Source: JANMZO01 sp963763135
Lineage (GTDB): Bacteria; Actinomycetota; Acidimicrobiia; Acidimicrobiales; JANYDT01
Direction: 5' to 3'
DNA length: 64,000 nt
Assembly: GCA_963763135.1 (NCBI GenBank)
Contig: CAVXNJ010000012.1
Location: 1,054,001 to 1,118,000, forward strand
Shown piece by piece: positions 51,157 through 60,535 of the stretch; positions within the stretch are counted from its first letter, which is position 1, and every line of letters begins with the position of its first letter. The notes under the pieces are model-generated. The model worked only from the letters and a program-made list of their open reading frames with translations. It had not been told where the DNA came from and ran no database searches. The translations under genes and the position numbers were made by a program.

Positions 51157-52560
51157 CTACTCGTCGTCGTCGAGCGTCCACGGACCTTCGCCCGGCCGAA
51201 GCGGGCGCCGCCAGACGCGGGCGCCGACGGCCAGGGTGTTGTCGATCTTTTGGAGTGACTGCTCACCCCCGACAATCGCGGCAACCACGGCTCCGGCAAC
51301 TGCGGCGATCACGAGGAAACCGACGAATCGTGAGATTGGGATGGCCACCGGGATCAGTGCGCCAAGGACCCAGCTGAGCTGGAAGCGGGTTTCGAGTTTG
51401 GCGAACGCCGCCCCCCGCTGAGCGTCGTGACTTTGGCGCTGCACAAACGCGTCAAACGCCAACCGCGACATAGCCGCGGCAAGACCGATCGTTCCGGCGA
51501 CGAGGGCCGATTCGGACGGACGGGAATGCAGAGCCGCAAGACAGGCCACGACTGCGACCATCAAGGCGGAACCGAGAAGGATCCTCGCTTCACCAACTCG
51601 ATCGACGAGCTTCGGGGCAATGACCGAACCCAGCAATCCTCCGATGATGCCGCCTCCGGCAACCAGACCGAGCCACCAGTTTGGGACACCTTCACGTCGG
51701 AAGCTGAACGCAACGAGAAACGTGACGAGGCCGACGAGACCACGCTGGACCGACATGGCCAGCGTGGCGAGTCGTAGCGCCGTTCGATGCTGATGATCAT
51801 GGGCGGCCTGAGCTTGGCGGTGGGTGTCGGCGGGTTTGCCTGCATCGATCGCACGTCGCCGAGCGGAGCCGCGATCGGGCTCGTCGTAGACCCGAGAGTG
51901 TGACTCGATTGAAAGCTGCGGCCGCTTTGTGATGAGCCGCGTCGACAAGACCGCGGCACCGAAGAACACAATTGCGGCCACCGCAGCGACCCAGTCGGCA
52001 CCTAGCAGACCCAGGAGTGCTCCGATAGGCGCGGCGATGAAACCGGCCAGGCCACCAATCAGCGCAAGCCGGGAATTGGCACGGACCAGTTCGGCGGCCG
52101 AGGGGACGACCTCGGGTACGACCGAGCTCTTGGCGATCGCGTACGCCTTGCTTACGACCAACAGCGCAAACGCTTCAGGGAACAACAGCAGACTCCCGCG
52201 GATGTCATTCACCAGCAGTAGGCAGAGAATGCCGCGAGCCACCCCGCAGATCATCACCACCCAACGTCGGCTGCCGCTGAACCGATCAATAAGTGGACCT
52301 ACGAACGGCGAGACGACGGTGAACGGCGCGAGCGTCAACAGGAGATACGTGAGTATCTTCGGGCGCGCCTGATCGACCGAAACGAAGAACAGCGTCTTCG
52401 CCAACGCGATCGTGACGAGCGCATCCCCCGCGCTGGAAACGGCGTGAACGATTCCAAGACGAGCAAACGGCGTCTTCGGAAGGCTGAACGAGCCCGGCCC
52501 AACCCGACCAAGATCGACCGGCTGCCAACCCGATGCCACACGACGTTCGGACTTAGCCAA
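51157..52560 (-). CDS. MFS transporter
   Basis: 467 residues with ~12 hydrophobic helices in two bundles separated by a long basic/acidic cytoplasmic loop (DEPDRGSARRRAIDAGKPAD, containing a His/Gln-rich patch). The motif PFVGPLIDRFSGSRRWVV corresponds to MFS motif A. Similar to the actinobacterial MFS_3 group of uncharacterised exporters. Substrate unknown. Confidence 0.78.
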   Translation of the reverse strand: MAKSERRVASGWQPVDLGRVGPGSFSLPKTPFARLGIVHAVSSAGDALVTIALAKTLFFVSVDQARPKILTYLLLTLAPFTVVSPFVGPLIDRFSGSRRWVVMICGVARGILCLLLVNDIRGSLLLFPEAFALLVVSKAYAIAKSSVVPEVVPSAAELVRANSRLALIGGLAGFIAAPIGALLGLLGADWVAAVAAIVFFGAAVLSTRLITKRPQLSIESHSRVYDEPDRGSARRRAIDAGKPADTHRQAQAAHDHQHRTALRLATLAMSVQRGLVGLVTFLVAFSFRREGVPNWWLGLVAGGGIIGGLLGSVIAPKLVDRVGEARILLGSALMVAVVACLAALHSRPSESALVAGTIGLAAAMSRLAFDAFVQRQSHDAQRGAAFAKLETRFQLSWVLGALIPVAIPISRFVGFLVIAAVAGAVVAAIVGGEQSLQKIDNTLAVGARVWRRPLRPGEGPWTLDDDE

Positions 52561-52638
52561 CGGTCGTCACCATGTTCGTGAGGCTGTTCCGAACGACTCG
52601 CCGACCCCTTCGGGCGTCATCTTCGGACCTGCTCGGCT

Positions 52639-53109
52639 TCAGCGTGGTGGCGGGACGTAGGACGCAGACGCGAAACCCCCCGGTCTGAGGGCGTTCGGTT
52701 CGAGAATCCAGGTTGACGCTTTTTGGCATTTGGCATCGGGACCGAGCGAGAGGGCGTCGTCTACTACCAACGCATCGAGGATTGCAGGGATGATATCGCC
52801 GTGACTGCACAGGACCGCCGCTTCGTTGGCCAGGCTTCTGGCCAGGTCGATTGCCGGGCCGCCCGGACCTTCGGCCAGCGCCTCGTGAATCTCCAACTCG
52901 AGCCCGAGGGCGGCGGCCAGCGGGGCAACTGTTTGTACGCACCGTCGGTACGGACTGGAGATCACCCGGGTGATGCCCAGTTCGCCGAGTACTTCCACCA
53001 GATCGGCAGCCTGGTGGCGACCATCACTGTTGAGCGGGCGGAGCCGGTCGTCGCCGCTCCACTTACTTCGAGATCCAGCGTTGGCATGGCGCAGCAGATA
53101 CACCGTCAC
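52639..53109 (-). CDS. sixA: SixA-type histidine phosphatase
   Basis: 156 residues. The RHG-family start MTVYLLRHANAGSR (His8) and late catalytic SHGD (LCSHGDIIPAIL) are present. SixA-type phosphatases remove phosphate from histidine. The ATG overlaps the ppk1 stop (4 nt), suggesting a linked role in polyphosphate or phosphohistidine turnover, but this is inferred from context. Confidence 0.85.
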   Translation of the reverse strand: MTVYLLRHANAGSRSKWSGDDRLRPLNSDGRHQAADLVEVLGELGITRVISSPYRRCVQTVAPLAAALGLELEIHEALAEGPGGPAIDLARSLANEAAVLCSHGDIIPAILDALVVDDALSLGPDAKCQKASTWILEPNALRPGGFASASYVPPPR

Positions 53110-55223
53110 AAACTTCGTCCTCCTGAGAGTGCGCTGGCCCGCTCGATCGCGAGCTTCTGAAATTCCTCATGCGCGCTTATGGCCGTGGTGTTCGCCGATC
53201 GCACGACACGCGTCCACTCCCCGGTAAGGGAAAGCTGCCATGCCGACACGTTGTCGGCCAGAAGGGTGTCGAGTTGGAGCTTGAGTCGGAGCTGCAGTTT
53301 CTTGTCGATGATCGGCACAATCGCCTCGATCCGGCGGTCGAGATTGCGCGGCATCATGTCAGCCGACCCGATAAAGAACGCCGGGTCATCGGTACCGTTG
53401 CCGTTTTGGAAATACCAGAGCCGGCTGTGTTCGAGAAAGCGTCCGACGATGCTTCGGACCCGGATGTTGTCGGACAGACCGGGTACCCCGGGACGGAGAC
53501 AGCAGATCCCGCGGATGATCAGATCGATTTCCACGCCGGACTGCGAAGTTTCATAGAGCGCATCGATCACCGACTGGTCGACCAGGCTGTTCATCTTCAA
53601 GATGATCCGGCCGGGGCCTCGAGACTCCGAAGGCATCTCGTTCATGATGAGGTCGATCATCTTCTCGCGCATGCCTGTTGGCGCGACCACAAGGTGCGTG
53701 TAATCGACCGGTCGGGCAAAGCCGGTCAGTCCGTTGAACAGTTTGATGAGGTCGTCGCCCAGCGCCGGCCGGGCCGAGAACAGACCGAGGTCTTCGTAGA
53801 TTCGCGCCGTCGCGGAGTTGTAGTTGCCGGTCGCCACGTGGCAGTACCGGCGCAGCCCGTCGGGCTCGGAGCGCACTACCAGCGCCACCTTCGTGTGGGT
53901 CTTCAAGCCGACGAGACCGTACACAACGTGTACGCCCGCTTCTTCGAGCTTTCGGGCCCACACAATGTTTGCCTGTTCATCGAATCGTGCTTTGAGTTCG
54001 ACCAGGGCGGCGACCTGCTTACCCCGTTCGGCCGCATCGATCAGCGCTTTCACAACCGGTGAATCACCCGATGTGCGGTACAGGGTCAACTTGATCGACA
54101 GCACATCGGGATCAACGGCGGCGGTCTGGATGAAACGCTCCACCGAGGTGGTGAATGAGTCGTAGGGATGATGCACCAGCACGTCGCCGCCACGGATGCG
54201 ACCGAACATGTCGATGACACCTTCGGCGTCTTCTTGCAGGACCGCCGGGGTTCGGGGCTTCCAGGGTTCGTCCTTGAGTTCCGGTCGATCCAACCCAACG
54301 AGTGGCCACAATCCGGTGAGGTCGATCGGGCCCTCGATACGGAACACATCGAGTGGCTCGAGTTCGTGTTCGTTCACGAGCATTTCGACAACGTCGTCGG
54401 GAGTTCCTTCCGACACCTCGAGGCGAACCGCCCGGCCGAAACGACGACGGCGAAGTTCGATCTCTACTGCGGCGAGAAGGTCTTCGGCCTCACCTTCCTC
54501 CAAGGAAATGTCTGCGTTTCGGGTGACCCGGAACGTGTAGCTGTTTGCAATGTCCATGCCCGGAAACAGACTTTGAAACTGGCTGCGAATCAGTTCTTCC
54601 AACAAGATGAACCGGTCGCCGTCGGGCAGCGCAACGAAGCGGGGAAGCAACGACGGCACCTTCACTCGAGCGAACCGACGATCTCCGGTCACCGGATCCA
54701 CAACCGTCGCGCCGAGGTTGAGCGAGAGATTGGAAATGTAGGGGAAGGGGTGTCCAGGGTCGACCGCCAAGGGGGTCAGTACGGGGAACACACCATTGAA
54801 GAAGGTCTGTTGCAGCTCCGCCCGATCGACGTCGTCGAGTTGGTCCCATTGAACAATCGTGATTCCTTGAAGCCCCAGGGCGGGAATCAGATCTCGGGAA
54901 AACAGCGCATCGTGGCGCGCCACGATGTCACGAACGGCGGCGCGAAGGACCGCCAACTGCGCTCGCGGTTTCAAACCGTCGAGAGTTCGCTGTTCGACAT
55001 TCGCCGCGATCTGATCCTTGATACCGGCAACGCGAACTTCGAAGAACTCATCGAGATTGCTGGCGAAGATCGCGCAGAATTTCACACGCTCAAGGAGCGC
55101 CACATCCACGTCAATTGCCAGTGAAAGAACGCGGCCGTTGAAATCAAGCCATGACAGTTCGCGGTTGAGATAGCGCGACGATCGTTCAGTGAGCGATCCA
55201 GCGGTTGCGGCGCGGCGGGGCAT
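53106..55223 (-). CDS. ppk1: Polyphosphate kinase 1
   Basis: 705 residues. N domain RYLNRELSWLDFNGRVLSLA, then the PPK1 phosphoacceptor and PLD-like active-site segments: KTHTKVALVVRSEPDGLRRY followed by CHVATGNYNSATARIYEDLG, and GSADMMPRNLDRRIE. Phospho-His is in the RYCHVATGNYN stretch. Makes polyphosphate from ATP. Family length is normal. Operon with sixA downstream. Confidence 0.95.
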   Translation of the reverse strand: MPRRAATAGSLTERSSRYLNRELSWLDFNGRVLSLAIDVDVALLERVKFCAIFASNLDEFFEVRVAGIKDQIAANVEQRTLDGLKPRAQLAVLRAAVRDIVARHDALFSRDLIPALGLQGITIVQWDQLDDVDRAELQQTFFNGVFPVLTPLAVDPGHPFPYISNLSLNLGATVVDPVTGDRRFARVKVPSLLPRFVALPDGDRFILLEELIRSQFQSLFPGMDIANSYTFRVTRNADISLEEGEAEDLLAAVEIELRRRRFGRAVRLEVSEGTPDDVVEMLVNEHELEPLDVFRIEGPIDLTGLWPLVGLDRPELKDEPWKPRTPAVLQEDAEGVIDMFGRIRGGDVLVHHPYDSFTTSVERFIQTAAVDPDVLSIKLTLYRTSGDSPVVKALIDAAERGKQVAALVELKARFDEQANIVWARKLEEAGVHVVYGLVGLKTHTKVALVVRSEPDGLRRYCHVATGNYNSATARIYEDLGLFSARPALGDDLIKLFNGLTGFARPVDYTHLVVAPTGMREKMIDLIMNEMPSESRGPGRIILKMNSLVDQSVIDALYETSQSGVEIDLIIRGICCLRPGVPGLSDNIRVRSIVGRFLEHSRLWYFQNGNGTDDPAFFIGSADMMPRNLDRRIEAIVPIIDKKLQLRLKLQLDTLLADNVSAWQLSLTGEWTRVVRSANTTAISAHEEFQKLAIERASALSGGRSL

Positions 55224-55309
55224 CGAGAGAACGGGCCGTAGTAACGAGACTCAGAGAACTCAGCTGGTTCGAACCGGCAACTCCGGTTGTAAGCAGCGGA
55301 AACTCTGCG

Positions 55310-55555
55310 TCAGTTCCCCGAAGGAGGTGCGCCGAAGTCCCACTCGAGTGCGATGTTCTCGCGCTCGGCGTCGTGGATCACCCGGTCGTGGTTACGACGG
55401 AATTGCGGGTCGTGGCGCGGCACCAGTTGCAGACGAGCAAGCGTGCGCTGACGGAACTCTTCGATGACCGAGCGGTCACCGTAGTCACTTTGCACGTCCC
55501 AGTGAGGTGACACGGGGCCGAGGTACACGATGCGTACGTGGCTCTGCGCTTCCAT
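55310..55555 (-). CDS. Conserved hypothetical protein, 81 aa
   Basis: 81 residues; ATG shares an A with the tatA stop codon (TGATG), so it is co-translated. Contains VRIVYLGPVSPHWDVQSDYG and LVPRHDPQFRRNHDRV, an acidic-basic soluble protein of a type I associate with actinobacterial genomes, but I cannot name a family. Its placement behind tatA is its main context. Confidence 0.6.
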   Translation of the reverse strand: MEAQSHVRIVYLGPVSPHWDVQSDYGDRSVIEEFRQRTLARLQLVPRHDPQFRRNHDRVIHDAERENIALEWDFGAPPSGN

Positions 55556-55794
55556 CAGGCGTCTTTCTGACTGTCGGCGGCCTTCTTCGCGACCTCGGCA
55601 GCCACGGCGTCGTCGAACTTCTTCTTCTCCGCTGCAGCGGCGGCCTCAGCCTCGGCTGCCTCACGCGCCCCTTCAGCCAAGCCCTTCTTCAGCTCGCCCT
55701 GAGCCCGACCAATGTTGCGGGCCATCTTCGGAAGGCGGCTGCCTCCAAAAATGACCAGAGCGACGACTGCTACCCAGATCCATTCAGGTCCCAT
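55555..55794 (-). CDS. tatA: Sec-independent protein translocase subunit TatA
   Basis: 79 residues from the ATG at 55794; the frame runs further upstream without similarity. One TM helix (MGPEWIWVAVVALVIFGGSR), the Phe-Gly hinge (FGGSRLPKMARNIGRAQGEL) and an amphipathic helix, followed by an Ala/Glu-rich coiled tail. Component of the twin-arginine export channel. tatB/tatC not visible here. Confidence 0.92.
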   Translation of the reverse strand: MGPEWIWVAVVALVIFGGSRLPKMARNIGRAQGELKKGLAEGAREAAEAEAAAAAEKKKFDDAVAAEVAKKAADSQKDA

Positions 55795-56014
55795 CGTCCT
55801 AGCGTACCCGAGGAGACCGGTCCAACGTTCTGCTCTGCGGGGAGGGTCCCGATATTGCACACGAAAATGAACGAAGCCCACGTGGAGGTGGGCTTCGTTC
55901 AGGAATTTCGATTGTGAGGTGGAGTTCGTTCGCAGCGACGAAACTCACAGCGCTGACGGCCATCGCCCGGTCTCGACCCTGACGCGTGCGGTCGATGGGT
56001 CGGAGCTTTGAGAT

Positions 56015-56299
56015 TTAGGCCGAAGCAGCCCCGTTGGCTCGGCGGGCGAGCGCCCGGGACCGGCGAACCTTGCGACGTTCACGCTCTGACAACCCGCCCC
56101 AGATTCCGAACTTCTCACCGTTGGCCAGGGCGTATTCAAGGCAATCTTCCCGGACCACACATCCTCGACAAACTTCCTTGGCCTCACGGGTCGACGCACC
56201 ACGTTCAGGAAAGAACAGCTCGGGGTCAACACCCATGCAGTTCGCCTTGCTCTGCCACGCCGGCATCTCGGATTGTGTGTTGCCTATCCCTCTGACCAC
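56015..56299 (-). CDS. WhiB-family iron-sulfur regulator
   Basis: 94 residues. Four Cys of the WhiB cluster: C21, C44, C47, C53 (CMGVDPELFF...VCRGCVVREDC), then the GIWGGLSERERRKVRR turn and basic DNA-binding tail. Actinobacterium-specific. Binds a 4Fe-4S cluster and modulates sigma factor output; the paralogue type is uncertain (WhiB2/WhmD-like is possible). Confidence 0.93.
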   Translation of the reverse strand: MVRGIGNTQSEMPAWQSKANCMGVDPELFFPERGASTREAKEVCRGCVVREDCLEYALANGEKFGIWGGLSERERRKVRRSRALARRANGAASA

Positions 56300-56513
56300 G
56301 GGTGCACCTTTTTCATCTGCTCATGTCGGCGACGCAAGGCCTTGGCGCTGCCGACGTTTGGATAATGCTCGTTGAAGCTTGGGTAATAACGAACTGTGAA
56401 GTGAAAGAAACTGAAGCGTAAGAACTGCACTGCTACGAAGAACGAACTGCTGACACCGGGAGAAACCCAGGAGTCGAAAAAATTGGCAAGTTACAGGCGT
56501 GTTCGCACCATTT

Positions 56514-56556
56514 GACAAAGGGTGTCTACCAATGCTGACAAGGGTGTCCACCAATG
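56514..56556 (+). repeat. Two ~20-bp direct repeats
   Basis: GACAAAGGGTGTCTACCAAT at 56514 and GACAAGGGTGTCCACCAATG at 56537, 23 bp apart. Candidate regulator-binding sites or a remnant insertion-sequence end. Confidence 0.5.
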
Positions 56557-56671
56557 AAAACGACTTCCATGTAATTACGTGGCCGCAATTGTGGAGCGAA
56601 AACTCCCGCAGCGCAAGCTGAACGACCACAAAAACCGGCAAAACACCCGTTCTACGCTGCGGAAATCAGCG

Positions 56672-56695
56672 AAACCCCCGAAATTTCGGGGGTTT
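56672..56695. terminator. Intrinsic terminator
   Basis: Perfect palindrome: AAACCCCCGAAA and its complement TTTCGGGGGTTT, followed by TTGTGTT. Lies between whiB and the sugar-binding protein gene. Confidence 0.75.
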
Positions 56696-56815
56696 TGTGT
56701 TCAACCCATCACGGCCAATCGCACAAGTGCGCGCTTGAAACAGCCATATCGCCTAGTATCTCAGCCGCTCAAGACGGACCAATCCTGGTCCGCCGAAACT
56801 GGGGAGAAACAGTTC

Positions 56816-58012
56816 ATGAACAAAAAAATGAAGGGCGCCGCGTTGTTGTTTAGCGCGATGTCGCTTGTTGGTGCTGCGTGTAGTTCGGATTCGTCGGATA
56901 CGACGGTTGCGGCTGATACGACGGTTGCTGCGACGGAGACCACGGTTGCTGCGGAGACCACGGTTGCTGCGGAAACGTCGGCTGCTGCGACGGAGACCAC
57001 GGTTGCTGCTGCGGCGGAGACCACGGCTGCGGCGGCTGCTGCTGATGGGGGCAAGGCCGGGTTTATTTTGCCGGACTCGAAGTCATCGGTTCGTTGGGAA
57101 TCGTTTGACCGCAAGTACATTGAGGCTGCATGCGCGGCCGCTTCGATCACCTGCGATATTCAGAACGCTGAAGGCGACAAGACCAAGATGGCAACCATCG
57201 CGGATCAGATGCTCGCGTCGGGTGTGAAGGTGTTGGCGATTGTCAACTTGGATTCGCCGTCCGCGGTAGCGATCCAGGAAAAAGCTGCCGCTCAGGGTGT
57301 CAAGCTGATCGACTACGACCGGTTGACGTTGAATGGTAAGACCGACGTGTACGTGTCGTTCGATAACGTCGCGGTGGGTACCGCCCAGGGTGAAGGCATC
57401 ATCCAGTGCCTTGGTGGCGCGGATGCGGCAAAGGGTAAGAACATCATCCAGCTCTCCGGTTCACCGACGGACAACAACGCAACGTTGTTCAAGCAGGGCC
57501 AGGACGAGGCGATCAAGGATTCCGGTGTTGTGGTTGCTGGTTCCGAAGCGGTCCCGGATTGGGACAACGTTAAGGGTGGTCAGATCTTTGAGCAGTTGCT
57601 GACCAAGGCTGGCGGAAAGATTGATGGCGTGCTCGCAGCCAACGACGGTCTCTCGCTCGCAGCTCAGGCGGTGCTCACCAAGAACGGCCTGACCGTTCCG
57701 GCCACCGGCCAAGACGCTTCCCGTGACGGCCTCGCCGCCATCCTCATGGGCACGCAGTGCATGACCGTCTACAAGCCAGTCAAGGCCGAAGCCGATGCCG
57801 CTGTCGCCGCCGCTGTTTCGCTCCTCAAGGGCGAAGCTCCTGCCTCGAACGCGACCATCAACGATGGTGCCCGTGACCTCCCGTATGTTCAGGCCGCCAT
57901 CACGCCGGTCTACAAGGACAACGTGAAAGATGTTGTTGCTGACGGTTTCGTCACCAAGGAAGAACTCTGCACCGGTGACGTCGCCGCGAAGTGCACCGAG
58001 GCTGGCATCTAA
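56816..58012 (+). CDS. Sugar ABC transporter substrate-binding lipoprotein
   Basis: 398 residues from ATG 56816, GGGGAGAAAC upstream. A signal peptide with lipobox ends at Cys22 (SLVGAAC), followed by a low-complexity linker of TTVAAET units (~55 residues). A periplasmic-binding-protein type 1 fold (Peripla_BP_4) follows, as in D-xylose/ribose-binding proteins (LIDYDRLTLNGKTDVYVSFD, AANDGLSLAAQAV). Captures a sugar outside the membrane. The first gene of an ATP-binding/permease operon. The highly repetitive linker is an unusual feature of this protein. Confidence 0.88.
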   Translation: MNKKMKGAALLFSAMSLVGAACSSDSSDTTVAADTTVAATETTVAAETTVAAETSAAATETTVAAAAETTAAAAAADGGKAGFILPDSKSSVRWESFDRKYIEAACAAASITCDIQNAEGDKTKMATIADQMLASGVKVLAIVNLDSPSAVAIQEKAAAQGVKLIDYDRLTLNGKTDVYVSFDNVAVGTAQGEGIIQCLGGADAAKGKNIIQLSGSPTDNNATLFKQGQDEAIKDSGVVVAGSEAVPDWDNVKGGQIFEQLLTKAGGKIDGVLAANDGLSLAAQAVLTKNGLTVPATGQDASRDGLAAILMGTQCMTVYKPVKAEADAAVAAAVSLLKGEAPASNATINDGARDLPYVQAAITPVYKDNVKDVVADGFVTKEELCTGDVAAKCTEAGI

Positions 58013-58063
58013 CCAAACGTTTTCACCGTCCCGCTCAACTAGAGCGGAACACACCAACCTGTA

Positions 58064-58090
58064 TCGGGGCCCGCCAAAAGCGGGCCCCGA
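58064..58090 (+). terminator. Attenuating terminator between the binding-protein and ATPase genes
   Basis: 11-bp perfect stem TCGGGGCCCGC / GCGGGCCCCGA, loop CAAAA, then TTTTGTTTA. Placed inside the operon, so it likely reduces ATPase/permease expression relative to the binding protein. Confidence 0.8.
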
Positions 58091-58310
58091 TTTTGTTTAT
58101 TGCGATGACTTTCTCGCGTACGCTGGGGCCGTGTGCCTTTCGTCACGACGTGCAGCGCACAGAATCCCACCGGCCGCGCCGGGCGGATCGGCCCGAAACC
58201 GATCCACTCATCCGACGCGGCGGGGAGGGTTCTGCGAAGATGCATGGGCGCAAAAGCGCATCTAGCAGTCCGTCGATTTTCAGCTTCATCCTCAGGGGGA
58301 AAACACGTTC

Positions 58311-59153
58311 ATGGCCGATCTCGGTGTCCCAATTCTCGAGCTGCTCGGGGTGAACAAAAGCTTCGGTCCCGTTCACGTCCTCCACGACGTCGACTTCACC
58401 GTCTACCCGGGCCAGGTGACTGCACTCATCGGCGATAACGGTGCCGGAAAGTCGACGCTGATCAAGTGTGTGACCGGCATCTATCCCGTTGATACCGGCG
58501 AGCTTCGCTTCAACGGCAGCCCGGTCGCTGTCCATGGCCCCAAGACGGCCGCATCCCTCGGCATCGAAGTGGTGTACCAGGATCTGGCCCTGTGCGACAA
58601 CCTCGACATCGTGCAGAACATGTTCCTCGGCCGCGAGATCAAACGCGCCGGATTCCTCGACGAAGGGGCCATGGAGCGCAAGGCACGTGAAACCCTCGCC
58701 AGCTTGTCAGTCCGCACCGTCAAGAGCGTTCGAACACCTGTGTCGTCGTTGTCGGGCGGTCAACGGCAGACGGTCGCCATCGCCAAGGCGGTTCTCTGGA
58801 ATTCCAAAGTGGTGATGCTCGACGAACCGACCGCGGCGCTCGGTGTAGCGCAGACCCGTCAGGTTCTCGACCTCGTGCGACGTTTGGCCGATCAGGGACT
58901 CGGCGTCGTGCTCATCAGTCACAACATGAACGATGTCATAGAGGTGGCTGACCGAGTGTGCGCCATGTACCTCGGGCGTGTCGCCGCCGACGTGGCCATG
59001 GCCCATCTTCGCCCAACCGATACCGAGCAGATCATGAAGGACTTCGGGGCCGGCGGCCCATCGGAGATTCATGACCGCACCCGCAAACGGCTCGTGGACC
59101 TCATCACATCAGGTCGATCCGGCGACATCGGTCTCCATGCGGCGGAGGTCTGA
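58311..59153 (+). CDS. Sugar ABC transporter ATP-binding protein
   Basis: 280 residues. Walker A GDNGAGKS (41-48), Q-loop near VVYQD, signature LSGGQRQ (147-153), Walker B/DEPTAALG (171-178), and H-loop (LISHNMND). One ATPase domain only, unlike the double XylG/RbsA type. Drives sugar import with the downstream permease, whose ATG is 2 nt after the stop. Confidence 0.93.
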   Translation: MADLGVPILELLGVNKSFGPVHVLHDVDFTVYPGQVTALIGDNGAGKSTLIKCVTGIYPVDTGELRFNGSPVAVHGPKTAASLGIEVVYQDLALCDNLDIVQNMFLGREIKRAGFLDEGAMERKARETLASLSVRTVKSVRTPVSSLSGGQRQTVAIAKAVLWNSKVVMLDEPTAALGVAQTRQVLDLVRRLADQGLGVVLISHNMNDVIEVADRVCAMYLGRVAADVAMAHLRPTDTEQIMKDFGAGGPSEIHDRTRKRLVDLITSGRSGDIGLHAAEV

Positions 59154-59155
59154 TC

Positions 59156-60446
59156 ATGAGCAACCCCGAAACCACGGCGACCACAACTGCGGCATCCGAC
59201 TTCGCCCTCGACACGCAACAGCAGAGTCTTGGGACATTCTTCCGCAACTACATCAGTCGCCTCAAAGGTGGCGAGCTCGGCGTCCTTCCCGCCGTTCTTT
59301 CGATAGCCGTGCTGGGCGGTCTCTTCACCTACGCCACCTCGTCACGGCCGGGCAAGTTCCTGTCGCTCTACAACGGTGCGAACCTGGTGCAGCAGGCCGC
59401 TGCCGTCATCATGATCTCGGTCGGTGTCACGTTCGTGCTCCTTCTTGGTGAGATCGACCTCGCGGCGGGCTGGACCGCGGGTGTGACTGCGGGCGTGCTG
59501 GTCACGGCCTTGCAGAAGGGCCAGCCGCTCATCATCGCGGCGTTGATGAGCTTCGCAGCTGCGGCCTTCCTCGGCTTCTTCACTGGATACATGGTGGCCA
59601 AGATCGGCATTCCATCGTTCGTCGTCACGCTCGCCAACTTCCTGATCTTCCAGGGAGTCCTGCTGCTCATCACCGGCAAGAAGGGCACGGTCCAGCTCAC
59701 CGACAAGACCGTCAGGGCGATCATGAACAAGAACATGGGCACCGCCGGCTCCTGGTTGTTCGCCGCGCTGATTGTCGGTGGGTTCGCCTGGAACGAATTC
59801 CGCAAGACCCAACGTGACTCGGCCACCCACCCGATGATCGTGGCCGCGTTGAAAGTGCTGGCCATCGCCGCCGCCGTTGTCTTCATCACCACGATCTTTG
59901 CCCGCGACCGTTCGAAGAGCGACACGATCAAGCTGATCGGGTTCCCGATCGTGATTCCCGTGGTTGTGGTCATCGTGGCACTGCTCACGGTTCTGCTCAC
60001 CCGGACCCCGTACGGACGGCACCTTTACGCGACCGGTGGCAACACGGAAGCGGCAGCGGCGCGCCGGTATCAACGTCGAGTGGATCCGCCTTTCGGCCTT
60101 CGTGATGTGCGCCCTCGTGGCCGGCTTCGGCGGGTGGCTTCTGGCCTCCCGGGCCGGATCCGTCGACCCCCAGATGGGCGGTAACGACACGCTGCTGCGG
60201 GCCGTCGGCGCTGCGGTCATCGGCGGCACCTCGCTGTTCGGCGGCAAGGGACGCCTGCCCAACGCCCTCCTCGGCGGCCTCGCACTCGCCATGATCGAAA
60301 ACGGTCTCCCGCTCGTCGGCAAAGCCGTTCCGTTCGGACTCGTGCACATCGACTTCAACGAGTCGGGCATCAAGTACATCGCCTCAGGCTCGATTCTGTT
60401 TCTCGCCGCCTCACTCGACGCCCTGAGCCGTAAGCGCACGGCGTAA
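59156..60446 (+). CDS. Sugar ABC transporter permease, interrupted by a single-base frameshift
   Basis: About 430 residues across two frames. Frame 1 (from ATG 59156) holds eight or so TM segments with the EAA-like family (EIDLAAGWTAGVTAGVLVTA, VVTLANFLIFQGV) and reads into YGRHLYATGGNTEA. Frame 2 continues RAGINVEWIRLSAFVMCALV through GGTSLFGGKGRLPNALLGGL to the end at 60446. The break is at about 60050-60062. Removing one G in the GCGGCAGCGGCGCG run gives a clean EAARRAGINV junction. So either a real frameshift or a base-calling error. Confidence 0.85.
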
Positions 60447-60479
60447 CCCGCCAGGAGTCACCGACAGCATTTCGGTTTG

Positions 60480-60512
60480 AAGGGTAGGTGTGAAAAGTTC
60501 ACACCTACCCTT
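60480..60512. terminator. Bidirectional terminator between the permease and VWA genes
   Basis: 15-bp perfect stem AAGGGTAGGTGTGAA / TTCACACCTACCCTT with an AAG loop. Lies between convergent genes, so it can end both. Confidence 0.75.
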
Positions 60513-60535
60513 TCCGAACCGGAGAGCTTGCGTGG

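Larger units (their letters stand above)
56300..56815. other. Intergenic regulatory region upstream of the sugar ABC operon
   Basis: 516 bp. Contains a 23-bp-period direct repeat (56514-56556) and an intrinsic terminator (56672-56695). The rest is unassigned. Confidence 0.5.
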
